64,000 nt of DNA from Acinetobacter suaedae (GTDB taxonomy: Bacteria > Pseudomonadota > Gammaproteobacteria > Pseudomonadales > Moraxellaceae), in NCBI RefSeq assembly GCF_008630915.1, contig NZ_CP043909.1:1302001-1366000 (forward strand). The letters are read 5' to 3'. A program made the position numbers and the translations under genes. Of the stretch, positions 8,704 through 17,529 are shown piece by piece. Position 1 is the first letter of the stretch. The number at the start of each line of letters is the position of its first letter. The notes below the pieces were generated by a model. That model did no database searches. It worked only from the letters and a program-made list of their open reading frames with translations, and was not told where the DNA came from.

Positions 8704-9681
8704 ATGAAAATTCAGCACTATGTAGGCAAAGGGCGATTAGCTGTCATTGCGAGCGCATTACTATTCAGTTCATTTACTCAAGCTGCCGACAAATTAGTTT
8801 TACAAACCACATGGTATGCACAAGCAGAGCAAGGTGGTTATTATCAAGCTTTAGCACAAGGAATCTATAAAAAATATGGGCTAGATGTCGATATTAAAAT
8901 CGGTGGCCCACAAGTCAATAATATGACGTTATTACTTTCTAAACGTGCAGATATTATTATTAATTATGATCTCCAAGTATTAAAAGGTATAGAAAGTAAT
9001 TTTCCGATCAAGGCAATTGCTGCACCATTTCAATTTGATCCACAAGGTATTTTGACTCACAGCGATGTGAAATCTTTGGCAGATTTGAAAGGAAAAACAA
9101 TTCTTGTATCTACCAGCGGACAAGCAAGCTGGTGGCCTTGGTTAAGAGAAAAATATAATTTAAATGCAGCTCAGGCTCGTCCTTATACTTTCAATATGCA
9201 ACCATTTTTAGCAAGTAAAAATGTAGCTCAACAAGCCTATGCAACCTCAGAGGTGTTTCAAGCAAAAAAGGCTGAACCTTCGAGTAATTTTTTCTTATTC
9301 GCTGATGCTGGATACCCAGCCTATGGTGGAATTCTTGTGACTCGAAATGATGTCATTCAAGCAAAACCCGATGTTTTAAAACGTTTCGTACAGGCTTCTA
9401 TGGAAGGTTGGAAAAACTACCTAGCCGATCCTCGTTTAGGCAATGCGATGATAAAAAAAGAAAATCCCAATATGAATGATGATCTATTGGCTTTTGCAGT
9501 TGATCAAATGAAAAAACGAAAATTGATTGATGGCGGAGATGCCAAAACTCGAGGGATTGGCGTGATGACAGACGCGCGTTGGAAAGCAACGCGTGATTTT
9601 ATGGTAAATGCAGGTTTGCTCAATACTAAAACTAATTGGAAAGCGGCTTATACCACACAGTTCAATCCTGTAAGTAAATAA
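8704..9681 (+). CDS. ABC transporter substrate-binding protein, NMT1/SsuA-like
   Basis: 325 residues with a clear signal peptide ending SFTQAADK, so it is periplasmic. The mature part begins LVLQTTWYAQAEQGGYYQALAQGIYKKYGLDVDIK, which is the NMT1/THI5 and SsuA/TauA pattern of binding proteins for small nitrogen- or sulfur-containing molecules. It is the first gene of a four-gene unit with ATPase, permease and an amidohydrolase. The leader hairpin covers its ribosome site. Because the last gene is a purine-deaminase-like enzyme, a purine or pyrimidine ligand is likely, though thiamine precursors or sulfonates are family alternatives. Confidence 0.85.
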   Translation: MKIQHYVGKGRLAVIASALLFSSFTQAADKLVLQTTWYAQAEQGGYYQALAQGIYKKYGLDVDIKIGGPQVNNMTLLLSKRADIIINYDLQVLKGIESNFPIKAIAAPFQFDPQGILTHSDVKSLADLKGKTILVSTSGQASWWPWLREKYNLNAAQARPYTFNMQPFLASKNVAQQAYATSEVFQAKKAEPSSNFFLFADAGYPAYGGILVTRNDVIQAKPDVLKRFVQASMEGWKNYLADPRLGNAMIKKENPNMNDDLLAFAVDQMKKRKLIDGGDAKTRGIGVMTDARWKATRDFMVNAGLLNTKTNWKAAYTTQFNPVSK

Positions 9682-9733
9682 CAATTACATCAGTAGGTTA
9701 GAAAATCAGACATTCGTCTCAAGGGGAAACCGC

Positions 9734-10549
9734 ATGAATTCAGTTTTATCTGTAGATATTCCGACTACATCAAATTTTGTTACGCCAATGATTATGGTGC
9801 GTGGAGCCGAAAAAACCTATCCAAACGGCACACATGCTTTACAGCGACTTGATCTAGATATTGCACGAGGTGAAATTGTTTCTCTACTTGGACCATCGGG
9901 CTGTGGGAAAAGCACATTACTGAAGATGTTTGCTGATCTTGAGCAACCCTCAGCGGGGCAAGTTCGCTGGAATGGTAAGGCGGATATTCAATCACAATGC
10001 AAAATGGCAATGGTATTCCAAGAAGCCACACTTATGCCTTGGGCAACGATTGAGGAAAATGTACGTCTGCCACTTGATTTACAACACATTGCTAAGTCGA
10101 AAAGTTCCTCCAAAGTATCTGATGCTTTGAAAGCAGTAGGATTAGAGCAATTTGCGAAAGCTTATCCGCGTGAACTTTCAGGAGGAATGCAAATGCGCGC
10201 TTCTCTTGCTCGTGCATTAGTGACAGAGCCAGATTTATTACTCATGGATGAACCCTTTGGAGCTTTAGATGAGTTTACTCGACATAAACTCGATAGTGAT
10301 ATCCGAAAACTTTGGTCTGAACGCGATTTAACCGTTGTTTTTGTTACTCATAGTATTTACGAAGCAGTGTATTTGTCTTCTAGAGTGATCGTGATGGGTG
10401 CAAGACCTGGTCGAGTAATCGCAGATTTAGAAGTGGATGGACCATATCATCGAGATGAATCTTTTAGAACATCTGATGCGTTTATTAAACAATGTGCACA
10501 TTTTTCTGCTTTGTTGGCTCAAGCAAACGGAGGGCATGATCATGGTTAA
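9734..10549 (+). CDS. ABC transporter ATP-binding protein (nitrate/sulfonate/taurine type)
   Basis: 271-residue cytoplasmic ATPase. The Walker A GPSGCGKST is near residue 56, followed by the Q-loop FQEATLMPW, signature LSGGMQMR, Walker B LLLMDEPFG, D-loop ALDE and switch histidine VTHSIYEAV. All are intact. It belongs to the SsuB/TauB/ThiZ group. It lies 52 bases after the binding-protein gene, and its end overlaps the permease start by eight bases, so the two are translationally coupled. Confidence 0.93.
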   Translation: MNSVLSVDIPTTSNFVTPMIMVRGAEKTYPNGTHALQRLDLDIARGEIVSLLGPSGCGKSTLLKMFADLEQPSAGQVRWNGKADIQSQCKMAMVFQEATLMPWATIEENVRLPLDLQHIAKSKSSSKVSDALKAVGLEQFAKAYPRELSGGMQMRASLARALVTEPDLLLMDEPFGALDEFTRHKLDSDIRKLWSERDLTVVFVTHSIYEAVYLSSRVIVMGARPGRVIADLEVDGPYHRDESFRTSDAFIKQCAHFSALLAQANGGHDHG

Positions 10550-11336
10550 ACCTTTAATACAACATCCTGTTATGCAACGTATTGCAGCGCCATTCATGCT
10601 TGGCTGCTTCTTATTACTCACATGGCAATTGAGTTTTCAGCAATTAGAAGTTCCCGTTTATGTTGTACCAAAGCCAAGTGATATTGTGATGGCACTGATG
10701 AATCAATCTTCGCTGTTGTTTGGTAGTTTATGGGTGACGTTAAAGATCACATTACTTGCTTTTGCTTGTGCAGTGATTATTGGAACTTTAATTGCTTTTC
10801 TATTTGTACAAAGTCGTGTTGTAGAAGCATGTTTTATGCCTTATGCCATTTTATTTCAGGTGACTCCGATCGTGGCGATTGCACCTTTAGTGATTATTTG
10901 GATTCAAAATACCACTTTGGCATTGGTGGTATGCGCCATGTTAGTCGCTGTTTTCCCAATACTCACCAACACAACTTTAGGTCTACGTAGTGTCAATAAA
11001 GGGCTACTTAATCTTTTTCAGATTAATAAAGCCAGTCGTTGGCAAATTCTGATGCGCCTACGTGTGCCGAATGCGTTGCCTTATTTCTTTGGTGGCCTAC
11101 GGATTTCATGTGGTTTAGCGCTTATAGGAGCGGTAGTTTCCGAGTTCGTTGCAGGTGCTGGCGGTACAAGTGCAGGTTTAGCCTATCAAATTTTACAGGC
11201 AGGATTCCAACTAGATTTACCTTTAATGTTTGCTGCACTGTTTCTCATTACTTGTACAGGCTTAGGGCTGTTTGTATTGATGTCTTTATTAAGTCGTGTA
11301 TTTCTTCGTAAATGGCATGAGAGTGAACAAGTATGA
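10542..11336 (+). CDS. ABC transporter permease (SsuC/TauC-like)
   Basis: 264 residues with about six membrane segments and the permease EAA-type loop LRVPNALPYFFGGLRISCGLALIGAVVSEF. The reading frame is open further upstream, but GGAGG at 10529-10533 sits eight bases before the ATG at 10542, while the ATG at 10536 is too close, so I chose 10542. It overlaps the end of the ATPase gene by eight bases and the start of the next gene by four (ATGA). It forms the membrane channel for the transporter above. Confidence 0.9.
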   Translation: MVKPLIQHPVMQRIAAPFMLGCFLLLTWQLSFQQLEVPVYVVPKPSDIVMALMNQSSLLFGSLWVTLKITLLAFACAVIIGTLIAFLFVQSRVVEACFMPYAILFQVTPIVAIAPLVIIWIQNTTLALVVCAMLVAVFPILTNTTLGLRSVNKGLLNLFQINKASRWQILMRLRVPNALPYFFGGLRISCGLALIGAVVSEFVAGAGGTSAGLAYQILQAGFQLDLPLMFAALFLITCTGLGLFVLMSLLSRVFLRKWHESEQV

Positions 11337-12775
11337 TGAATAATAGTTATTTGATTAAAAATGCCCATGCTATTTTGACTGGTTTATCAGGTACTGCTGC
11401 TCGATCTTCTGCGCCAGACATTCGTATCCAAGCTGGAGTAATTACTGAAATTGGACAATTGGCTGAGTATGAAAATGAACAGGTAGTAAATGCGAAAGAT
11501 TGTGTTATTTATCCTGCATGGGTAAATACCCACCACCATTTATTTCAGTCTTTATTAAAAGGAGAGCCTCAGGGTTTAAATCAAAATTTAAGTTCATGGC
11601 TCGCGACTACACCGTATCGTTTTCGTGGTGCATTTGATGAAATGACATTTCGAATCGCAGTGCGTATAGGTTTAATTGAGTTACTACGCTCAGGTTGTGC
11701 AACAGTTGCGGATCACCATTATTTATATTGGCCAAAAATGCCGTTTGATGGTGCTGCTATTTTATTTGATGAAGCCGAAAAGCTCGGCATGCGTTTTGTA
11801 TTATGTCGTGGTGGTGCAACGCTTACACGTGGTTTAGAAAGTGATTTACCACAAGCATTACGTCCAGAAAAATTTGATGCCTATATGGCTGACATAGAGC
11901 GGTTAGTTCATTTATATCATCAATCAGAAGGCAACTCTTTTAGAAAAATTGTAATGGCCCCCACATCAACTTTACATTCCATGACACCAGAACAATTTAG
12001 AGAAAGTGCAAAAATTGCTAGAAGGCTTGGTATTGGTATGCATAGTCATTTATCTGAAACGGTAGACTATTTGGACGCAGCAAAAGCTAAATTTAATATG
12101 ACACCTGTGCAATATTGTGCTGAAAATGATTGGGTGGGCAATGATGTTTGGTTTGCTCATTTGGTGAAGCTATTACCAGAAGAAATCCAGATTTTGGGTC
12201 AAACAAAAACAGGAGTTGCACATTGTCCTCAAAGTAATGCACGTTTAGGCAGTGGTATCGCTGATTTGGTAAGTTTAGAAAAAGCTGGCATGACAATTTC
12301 GATTGGTGTTGACGGTGCGGCGTCCAACGAGGCTGCTGATATGTTGTCTGAAACGCATGCCGCATGGTTATTACAACGTGCGAGAAAAGGTATGTTGGCA
12401 AAGCCACAATATGAAGGTGGGATGTTTGAGGGCGGTGCTGATGCGGCAAGTATTGAAGATATTATTCGCTGGGGAACTGTCGGTGGTGCAAAAGTTCTCA
12501 GTTTAGATCAAGTCGGTACGATTGAGATCGGTCAACAAGCGGATTTGGTCTTGTATCGTTTGGATGATCCTCGTTATTTGGGCTTACACGATATGGCGAT
12601 TGGTCCTATTGCAAGTGGTGGTCGCGCGTATATTAAAGCGATGTTTATTGCAGGTAAAATGGTGGTGGAAAATGACCAAATTCCTGATGTTGATATGATG
12701 GAGCTGGCTTCGCAAGCGAAACAATCAGTAAAGCTGTTACAGCAGCGGAGTATGGAGATGGCAAAAATAGCTTGA
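11333..12775 (+). CDS. Amidohydrolase, 8-oxoguanine-deaminase-like
   Basis: 480-residue TIM-barrel metal hydrolase of the AtzA/TrzN/guanine deaminase group. Visible metal and active-site motifs are NTHHHLFQSLLKG at about residues 64-76, the second-shell ADHHYLYW, MHSHLSE, AHCPQSNARLGSG and the aspartate in IGVDGAASNEAAD. The THHHLFQ form and the cysteine/asparagine pattern recall Pseudomonas 8-oxoguanine deaminase (PA0142) as remembered, which turns 8-oxoguanine into urate. It is translationally coupled to the transporter, so the imported molecule is probably its substrate. Isocytosine-, guanine- or triazine-type substrates cannot be excluded. Confidence 0.78.
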   Translation: MMNNSYLIKNAHAILTGLSGTAARSSAPDIRIQAGVITEIGQLAEYENEQVVNAKDCVIYPAWVNTHHHLFQSLLKGEPQGLNQNLSSWLATTPYRFRGAFDEMTFRIAVRIGLIELLRSGCATVADHHYLYWPKMPFDGAAILFDEAEKLGMRFVLCRGGATLTRGLESDLPQALRPEKFDAYMADIERLVHLYHQSEGNSFRKIVMAPTSTLHSMTPEQFRESAKIARRLGIGMHSHLSETVDYLDAAKAKFNMTPVQYCAENDWVGNDVWFAHLVKLLPEEIQILGQTKTGVAHCPQSNARLGSGIADLVSLEKAGMTISIGVDGAASNEAADMLSETHAAWLLQRARKGMLAKPQYEGGMFEGGADAASIEDIIRWGTVGGAKVLSLDQVGTIEIGQQADLVLYRLDDPRYLGLHDMAIGPIASGGRAYIKAMFIAGKMVVENDQIPDVDMMELASQAKQSVKLLQQRSMEMAKIA

Positions 12776-12889
12776 GTTTGATGAAAAAGTAATTTTAATT
12801 ATTTTTCTATTGCTGGGTTCTTAAATTGTATACATTGGCATTAGTTTTTAATTGATCCAAAGACGAATTATTCTTGTATAAGCTTTAGC

Positions 12890-12982
12890 CTTACTTTTGA
12901 CTGGGCAAAAGTAACAAAACCGCTTTGTTGAGCTGATGGCACATCCTTGATGCCACAGCTCAACGGCGGCATTCATGCCGCC
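12890..12982. repeat. Structured dispersed repeat, copy 2
   Basis: Same three-hairpin layout as 6291-6385: TTACTTTTG/CAAAAGTAA, GTTGAGCTG...CAGCTCAAC enclosing TGGCA/TGCCA, and GGCGGCAT/ATGCCGCC. The central stem differs from copy 1 at two positions, and both changes are matched on the other arm. It lies between the deaminase gene and the convergent allantoinase gene, where it may also act as a terminator. Confidence 0.75.
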
Positions 12983-13044
12983 AACCACAATAGTAAATAA
13001 TAGTTAAAACTTTACTTATATACGCAAAAATACTTAGATGGTTT

Positions 13045-14004
13045 TTAAGTTATATCATCCGGATAAGGATGATATTTATACCAATGTTCCGCAATTTGCT
13101 GACGAGTACAAATCCATACCCGATCATGATTTTGCACATAATCCAAAAAGCGCTGTAATGCTTTAAAACGGGCAGGGCGACCTAGAATTCGACAATGCAT
13201 CCCGATAGATAACATTTTCGGTGAAGTCGCTCCTTCAGCATACAGCACATCAAAAGCATCTTTTAAATACTCAAAAAAATCTTCACTACGATTGAAACCA
13301 GTCGGAGAGGCGAACTTCATATCATTCGTATCAAGCGTATATGGAATAATGAGATGTGGACGAGTTTCACCATTCTCTTTTGATAGTGTTGTCCAAAAAG
13401 GTAGATCATCCCCATAATAATCACTGTCATACTGAATCTGATCATAGTCAGCCAAGAGTTGACGGGTATTGGGACTATCACGCCCTGTATACCAACCTGT
13501 TGGATATTCCCCAAATAAATCTTTTAAAATTTGCATGGCTTCAGCCATATGTGCTTTCTCGGTTTCAATATCTACATTTTGATAATGAATCCAACGTAAA
13601 CCATGCGAAACAACGTCATAGTGATTTTGTTTGATTGCTTCAACCACTAAAGGATTTCTTTGTAATGCCATCGCAACACCAAAAATCGTCATAGGTAAAT
13701 GACGTTTGGCAAACTCCTGTTGAATTCGCCAAAACCCGACACGTGAACCATACTCGTAGATGGAATCCATAGAAAGGTGACGTGCAGGATAACTTTCAGC
13801 ACCGCTAATTTCAGAAAGGAACTGCTCTGAACCATCATCACCATGCAAAATGTGTTTTTCTCCACCTTCTTCATAATTCAATACAAACTGAACGGCAATT
13901 TTGGCTTGATTTGGCCACTGAGCATGTGGAGGATGATTGGCATAACCTAGCATATCTCGAGGATAATCATGGGTGACATGGTTAGTTTGATCTATGAGTG
14001 TCAT
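13045..14004 (-). CDS. puuE: Allantoinase (PuuE type)
   Basis: 319 residues of the polysaccharide-deacetylase-like PuuE allantoinase family, unrelated to the AllB amidohydrolases. It opens allantoin to allantoate. Recognised from YPRDMLGYANHPPHAQWP at the N-terminus, VQFVLNYEEGGE, HLSMDSIYEYGSRVGFWR, SHGLRWIHYQNV and WYTGRDSPNTRQLL. Length is normal. It supplies the allantoicase encoded at 5216-6220. An 8-bp inverted repeat (14058-14078) lies about 55 bases upstream and may be an operator. Confidence 0.92.
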   Translation of the reverse strand: MTLIDQTNHVTHDYPRDMLGYANHPPHAQWPNQAKIAVQFVLNYEEGGEKHILHGDDGSEQFLSEISGAESYPARHLSMDSIYEYGSRVGFWRIQQEFAKRHLPMTIFGVAMALQRNPLVVEAIKQNHYDVVSHGLRWIHYQNVDIETEKAHMAEAMQILKDLFGEYPTGWYTGRDSPNTRQLLADYDQIQYDSDYYGDDLPFWTTLSKENGETRPHLIIPYTLDTNDMKFASPTGFNRSEDFFEYLKDAFDVLYAEGATSPKMLSIGMHCRILGRPARFKALQRFLDYVQNHDRVWICTRQQIAEHWYKYHPYPDDIT

Positions 14005-14057
14005 GGGTTTGCCTAAGAAGATGGAAATGTGAAACTTCTCATTAAATTACTCGATGG

Positions 14058-14078
14058 ATTGTTTGGGTGTCAAACAAT
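14058..14078. promoter_or_regulatory. Inverted repeat upstream of puuE
   Basis: ATTGTTTG and CAAACAAT are perfect mirror arms with a five-base spacer, 54 bases before the puuE start and just past the end of the LysR gene. It may be an operator for puuE or a weak hairpin after lysR; no T-run follows on the minus strand. Confidence 0.35.
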
Positions 14079-14108
14079 AAAATAATATAAATCATATGTT
14101 TGTGTGTT

Positions 14109-15065
14109 TTATTTTGGTGCGTTAATCGAGTTTATTTGCTGGGTAATCTTTATCATGCGCAATTTTAGTGCTTCCATGTGTTCAATGATTTGATTCATCA
14201 TAATTTGTGATATTCGTGAGAGTTGCCGTTTTGGTGCAACACACAAGGCAAGGGTAATCGGATGTAATCCATTTTCGTGAATCGTTCTGAATTCAAATTC
14301 ACCATTTTCAATAAAAGCATAGGCATCTAGATAACTCATGATACCAATGCCTAGACTGTTTCTAAGCAATGACAGCATCATACGAATATCGTTGCATTCA
14401 ATTTGATGGGGAGGATTAAAATCATGTTTCTTATATAAAGCCATCACATGATCATGAATAATCAACGGTGCAGCAGCGATGATATGGTTGAATTCCAGTG
14501 TATCCGAGAAATAGATTTTTTCTTTGTTTGCTAAGGGATGTTGTTTGGGAATGACAAAACCGAGTGGCATTTCAATAAATGAGCTGACTTGCAATTGATG
14601 CTGATGTTTTGGATTGAGGATTAAACCAAAATCGAGTTCTGCATTAATTACGAGATCAGCAACATAGTCGCTATCTAACACGCGAATATTGAAATTAATC
14701 CAAGGATAATCTTGATGAATGGATTGAATAACATCCGTGACAAAACTTTCACTGAGCGCGGAAATGACACCAAAATCAATTGAACCTCTCTGTAAGCCTT
14801 GGATTTCATTCAAGCGCTTTTGTGTCATTTGAAAGTCTTTTTGCCAACTTCGCAAATCTGCATATAGCAACTCACCGGCCAAAGTTAGTTTTAAGCCATT
14901 TGGCAGGCGTTCAAATAAAGCTACACCAAGTTCCTCTTCAGCTAAAACGATCTGACGATGTACCGCTGAAACTGAAATAAAAAGCTGATCCGCTGCTTTT
15001 CTTAAACTACCGGTTTTGGCGACTGCAATAAAATATTCAGCGAAGCGAGAAAAGGGTAATGCCAT
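14109..15065 (-). CDS. LysR-family transcriptional regulator
   Basis: 318 residues. The N-terminal helix-turn-helix is FAEYFIAVAKTGSLRKAADQLFISVSAVHRQIVLAEEELG at about residues 8-47, followed by a LysR substrate-binding domain. It is divergent from the Rieske oxygenase gene, and the 175-base gap between them holds a long inverted repeat, the classical arrangement for a LysR protein controlling its neighbour. The inducer is unknown. Confidence 0.9.
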   Translation of the reverse strand: MALPFSRFAEYFIAVAKTGSLRKAADQLFISVSAVHRQIVLAEEELGVALFERLPNGLKLTLAGELLYADLRSWQKDFQMTQKRLNEIQGLQRGSIDFGVISALSESFVTDVIQSIHQDYPWINFNIRVLDSDYVADLVINAELDFGLILNPKHQHQLQVSSFIEMPLGFVIPKQHPLANKEKIYFSDTLEFNHIIAAAPLIIHDHVMALYKKHDFNPPHQIECNDIRMMLSLLRNSLGIGIMSYLDAYAFIENGEFEFRTIHENGLHPITLALCVAPKRQLSRISQIMMNQIIEHMEALKLRMIKITQQINSINAPK

Positions 15066-15125
15066 TACATGTACGTTTTATAAAAAATAAGTATTTAAAC
15101 AAAAGCAATTTTAGTGCCGTTACTG

Positions 15126-15162
15126 TTCTAATTTTTAGAATGAATGATCAAATTCATTCTAA
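15126..15162. promoter_or_regulatory. Putative LysR operator, 11-bp inverted repeat plus extra half-site
   Basis: TTAGAATGAAT (15135-15145) and ATTCATTCTAA (15152-15162) are perfect mirror arms with a six-base spacer. TTCTAA at 15126-15131 forms a further mirror with the left arm across three T, so three related half-sites stand in a row between the divergent LysR and Rieske genes. Confidence 0.6.
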
Positions 15163-15240
15163 TAGACGAAAAAAATGTTCTGTTCCACACTGCATTTAAG
15201 CCATATCGATCCGTGATCTTTAGCAGAAAGAGAGCAAAAC

Positions 15241-16296
15241 ATGAATGCAATTCCTTTAATCAATCTTCCAAATAAACCTTGTCACAGTCAGTTTGACGAT
15301 CAGGATTGGCATATATTGGCTCAACATTGGTATCCCGTAGCACGAGTTGAAGATGTAACGACTAAGCCACAGCAAGTCACGTTACTTGATCTGAATATGG
15401 CGATTTATAAAACTGAAAAGGGAAATATTCATTTGGTACGTGATATTTGCCCACATCGAGGTGTACCGTTAAGCAAGGGTTGGGTTGAAGGTGAAACAAT
15501 TATTTGTCCTTATCACGGTTTGCATTTCAATGAACAAGGTAAATGCATAAAAATTCCTGCACAGCCTGATCTAACCAAAATTTCTGATCGTTTTTCCTTA
15601 ACCAAATTTCCTGTGGTCATAAAATATGGTTTGGTATGGACGAGTATTTTAGGACGAGACGAAAGCTCGGCAAATTTCCCAGTACTGGATACATGGGATA
15701 CAGAAGAACACCAAGAAATTTTACCTCCATATGTTGATATTGCTGGTTCAAGTGGTCGTCAATTAGAGGGTTTTATTGATGTGGCGCATTTTGCTTGGGT
15801 GCATCACAATGCATTTGCGGACAGAGAGAATCCTGTCGTTCCGAAGTATTCGACTGAACGCACCGATTATGGGTTACATACTGAATATGTCAGTAACGTC
15901 AGTAATTATCCACATGGGATGCAACATTTAGCGCCTGATGATTTCCTTTGGGAGCGGATTTTTGATGTTTATCCACCATTTTCAGCAGTATTGACGATTC
16001 ATTTTCCAAATGATGGTGTATTAAAGATTTTAAATGCCTGTTGCCCAATCTCACATAATAAAACTCGATTGTTTGTACCACTAACACGTAACTTTGATAC
16101 CACTGGGGATTTGCAAGCTGTTTATGACTTTAATGCACAAATTTTTGCAGAAGATCAAGAGATGGTAGAGTCTCAAAAACCTGAAGAATTACCTGTAGAT
16201 ATTACCATGGAAGCACATTTTGAAGCTGATCGCTCTTCAACCATGTATCGTCGTATATTGGCAGATTGGGGATTGAGTAAGCGCTATACCGTTTAG
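15241..16296 (+). CDS. Rieske non-heme iron oxygenase, large subunit
   Basis: 351 residues. The N-terminal Rieske [2Fe-2S] site is C-x-H (CPHRG) and C-x2-H (CPYHG), about residues 75-97. The mononuclear iron site is seen as DVAHFAWVHHNAF with a distal acidic partner near the C-terminus. The length fits single-component-type oxygenases of the VanA/phthalate group. No ferredoxin or reductase gene is adjacent, so electrons must come from a protein encoded elsewhere. Its substrate is unknown; position at the end of the purine cluster is only a hint. Confidence 0.85.
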   Translation: MNAIPLINLPNKPCHSQFDDQDWHILAQHWYPVARVEDVTTKPQQVTLLDLNMAIYKTEKGNIHLVRDICPHRGVPLSKGWVEGETIICPYHGLHFNEQGKCIKIPAQPDLTKISDRFSLTKFPVVIKYGLVWTSILGRDESSANFPVLDTWDTEEHQEILPPYVDIAGSSGRQLEGFIDVAHFAWVHHNAFADRENPVVPKYSTERTDYGLHTEYVSNVSNYPHGMQHLAPDDFLWERIFDVYPPFSAVLTIHFPNDGVLKILNACCPISHNKTRLFVPLTRNFDTTGDLQAVYDFNAQIFAEDQEMVESQKPEELPVDITMEAHFEADRSSTMYRRILADWGLSKRYTV

Positions 16297-16374
16297 CTTA
16301 CGAGTTTATCAACTCAAGAATTCAAGTGAACAAAATTCCATATTATTTAAAAGTGGGATTCTAATTGTATAAGC

Positions 16375-16386
16375 TTGTATATACAA
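16375..16386. promoter_or_regulatory. Putative HutC operator upstream of hutC
   Basis: TTGTATATACAA is a perfect 12-bp palindrome 54 bases before hutC, with further TTGTAT- and ATACAA-like half-sites on both sides. It matches the TGTATATACA core found before hutU. HutC autoregulation is typical of the family. Confidence 0.7.
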
Positions 16387-16440
16387 ATTGACACTAATCC
16401 ATATACAATAGCTGAAAGTATTTTGTATGAGTTTTAGTCA

Positions 16441-17193
16441 ATGTCAAGAACATCCAAGCAGAACGATTTGGATTTATCACTCGGGGAAGATAGTCCTGTT
16501 CCTTTATATTTACGTGTAAAGCAAATGATTTCACAAAAAATCTATGAAGGCACATGGACAGTCAATAAAAAGATTCCATCCGAGAGTGAACTAGTCAATT
16601 TGCTTGGTTGCAGTCGTATGACAGTCAACCGCGCTTTGCGTGAGTTGACTAGTGAAGGCTTGCTGGTACGTATACAAGGTGTAGGGTCTTTTGTTGCGGA
16701 AGGACAAGGGCGAACAGCTTTATTTCACGTGAATAATATTGCCGAAGAGATTATCGCTCGAAATCATAAGCATCGTGCAGAAGTGTTAGTGTTAGAGCAA
16801 ATTCAAGCTGATGCAGAGCAGAGTGTGTTAATGCAGATGCGTGAAGGGCAAAAGCTATTTCATTCGATTATTGTGCATTATGAAAATGATGTGCCTGTAC
16901 AAATAGAAGATCGTTTAGTCGATCCGGTGCTGATACCAGATTATTTAGCACAAGATTTTACAGCGATTACACCGAATGCATATTTGATGTCAAAAGCACC
17001 TGTAACCGAGGGTGAGCATGTGGTTACGGCGATTTTAGCTTCGGCTCAAGAATGTAAATGGTTGAAGATTAATAAAACCGAGCCTTGCCTATTGATTCGC
17101 CGTCGTACATGGTCAAATAAACAACTGATTTCCAGTGCGCGTTTGATTTATCCGGGTAGTCGTTATTATCTGGAAGGTAAGTTTACGCAATGA
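16441..17193 (+). CDS. hutC: Histidine utilisation repressor
   Basis: 250 residues of the GntR/HutC subfamily. The winged helix-turn-helix PSESELVNLLGCSRMTVNRALRELTSEGLLVRIQGVGSFV is near residues 43-82, followed by a UTRA ligand domain. In this family urocanate releases the repressor. It is the first gene of the hut cluster, and palindromes TGTATATACA precede both hutC and hutU. A strong terminator follows, so hutC is transcribed apart from hutU. Confidence 0.93.
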   Translation: MSRTSKQNDLDLSLGEDSPVPLYLRVKQMISQKIYEGTWTVNKKIPSESELVNLLGCSRMTVNRALRELTSEGLLVRIQGVGSFVAEGQGRTALFHVNNIAEEIIARNHKHRAEVLVLEQIQADAEQSVLMQMREGQKLFHSIIVHYENDVPVQIEDRLVDPVLIPDYLAQDFTAITPNAYLMSKAPVTEGEHVVTAILASAQECKWLKINKTEPCLLIRRRTWSNKQLISSARLIYPGSRYYLEGKFTQ

Positions 17194-17307
17194 TTTCATC
17201 TTTCTAATCTCATTGGAAATACTTGAAAAATATCGCTTTTAGTCAGCAAAATATACAACATGCTTGTCTAATAGCACTGAAAAAGTCTAATTTTATCTCT
17301 CTTTTTT

Positions 17308-17342
17308 AAAACCCATACAAATTGTAGTTGTATGGGTTTTTT
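17308..17342 (+). terminator. Rho-independent terminator after hutC
   Basis: AAAACCCATACAA and TTGTATGGGTTTT form a perfect 13-bp stem around a seven-base loop, running into six T. Confidence 0.88.
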
Positions 17343-17449
17343 GTTGTCGAATAAAAAATAAATTATTTTATTTCATATGCTTGAGATTTATTTTTAGAAA
17401 TGGAATGAAATGCATCTTTTCAAGTTAAAAGTTTTGTGTAGTATATAGA

Positions 17450-17461
17450 TGTATATACAAG
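17450..17461. promoter_or_regulatory. Putative HutC operator upstream of hutU
   Basis: TGTATATACAAG repeats the palindromic core of the site before hutC and lies about 70 bases before the hutU start, in the 336-base gap that otherwise holds only the hutC terminator and AT-rich promoter sequence. Confidence 0.7.
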
Positions 17462-17529
17462 TTAATACATGCTATATCGTAAAGAGCAGTTTAATTTGCT
17501 AACCAAATTCCATCGAAAGGAGTCTCATC

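Noticed and set aside
10437..10541. Upstream extension of the ABC permease frame
   Set aside because: It lies within the ATPase gene. GGAGG stands eight bases before the ATG at 10542, and the extra residues do not resemble the permease family.
14109..15065. LysR gene as regulator of the whole purine cluster
   Set aside because: Its operator-like repeat is found only between it and the Rieske gene, whereas the GntR sites mark hpxO and allantoicase.
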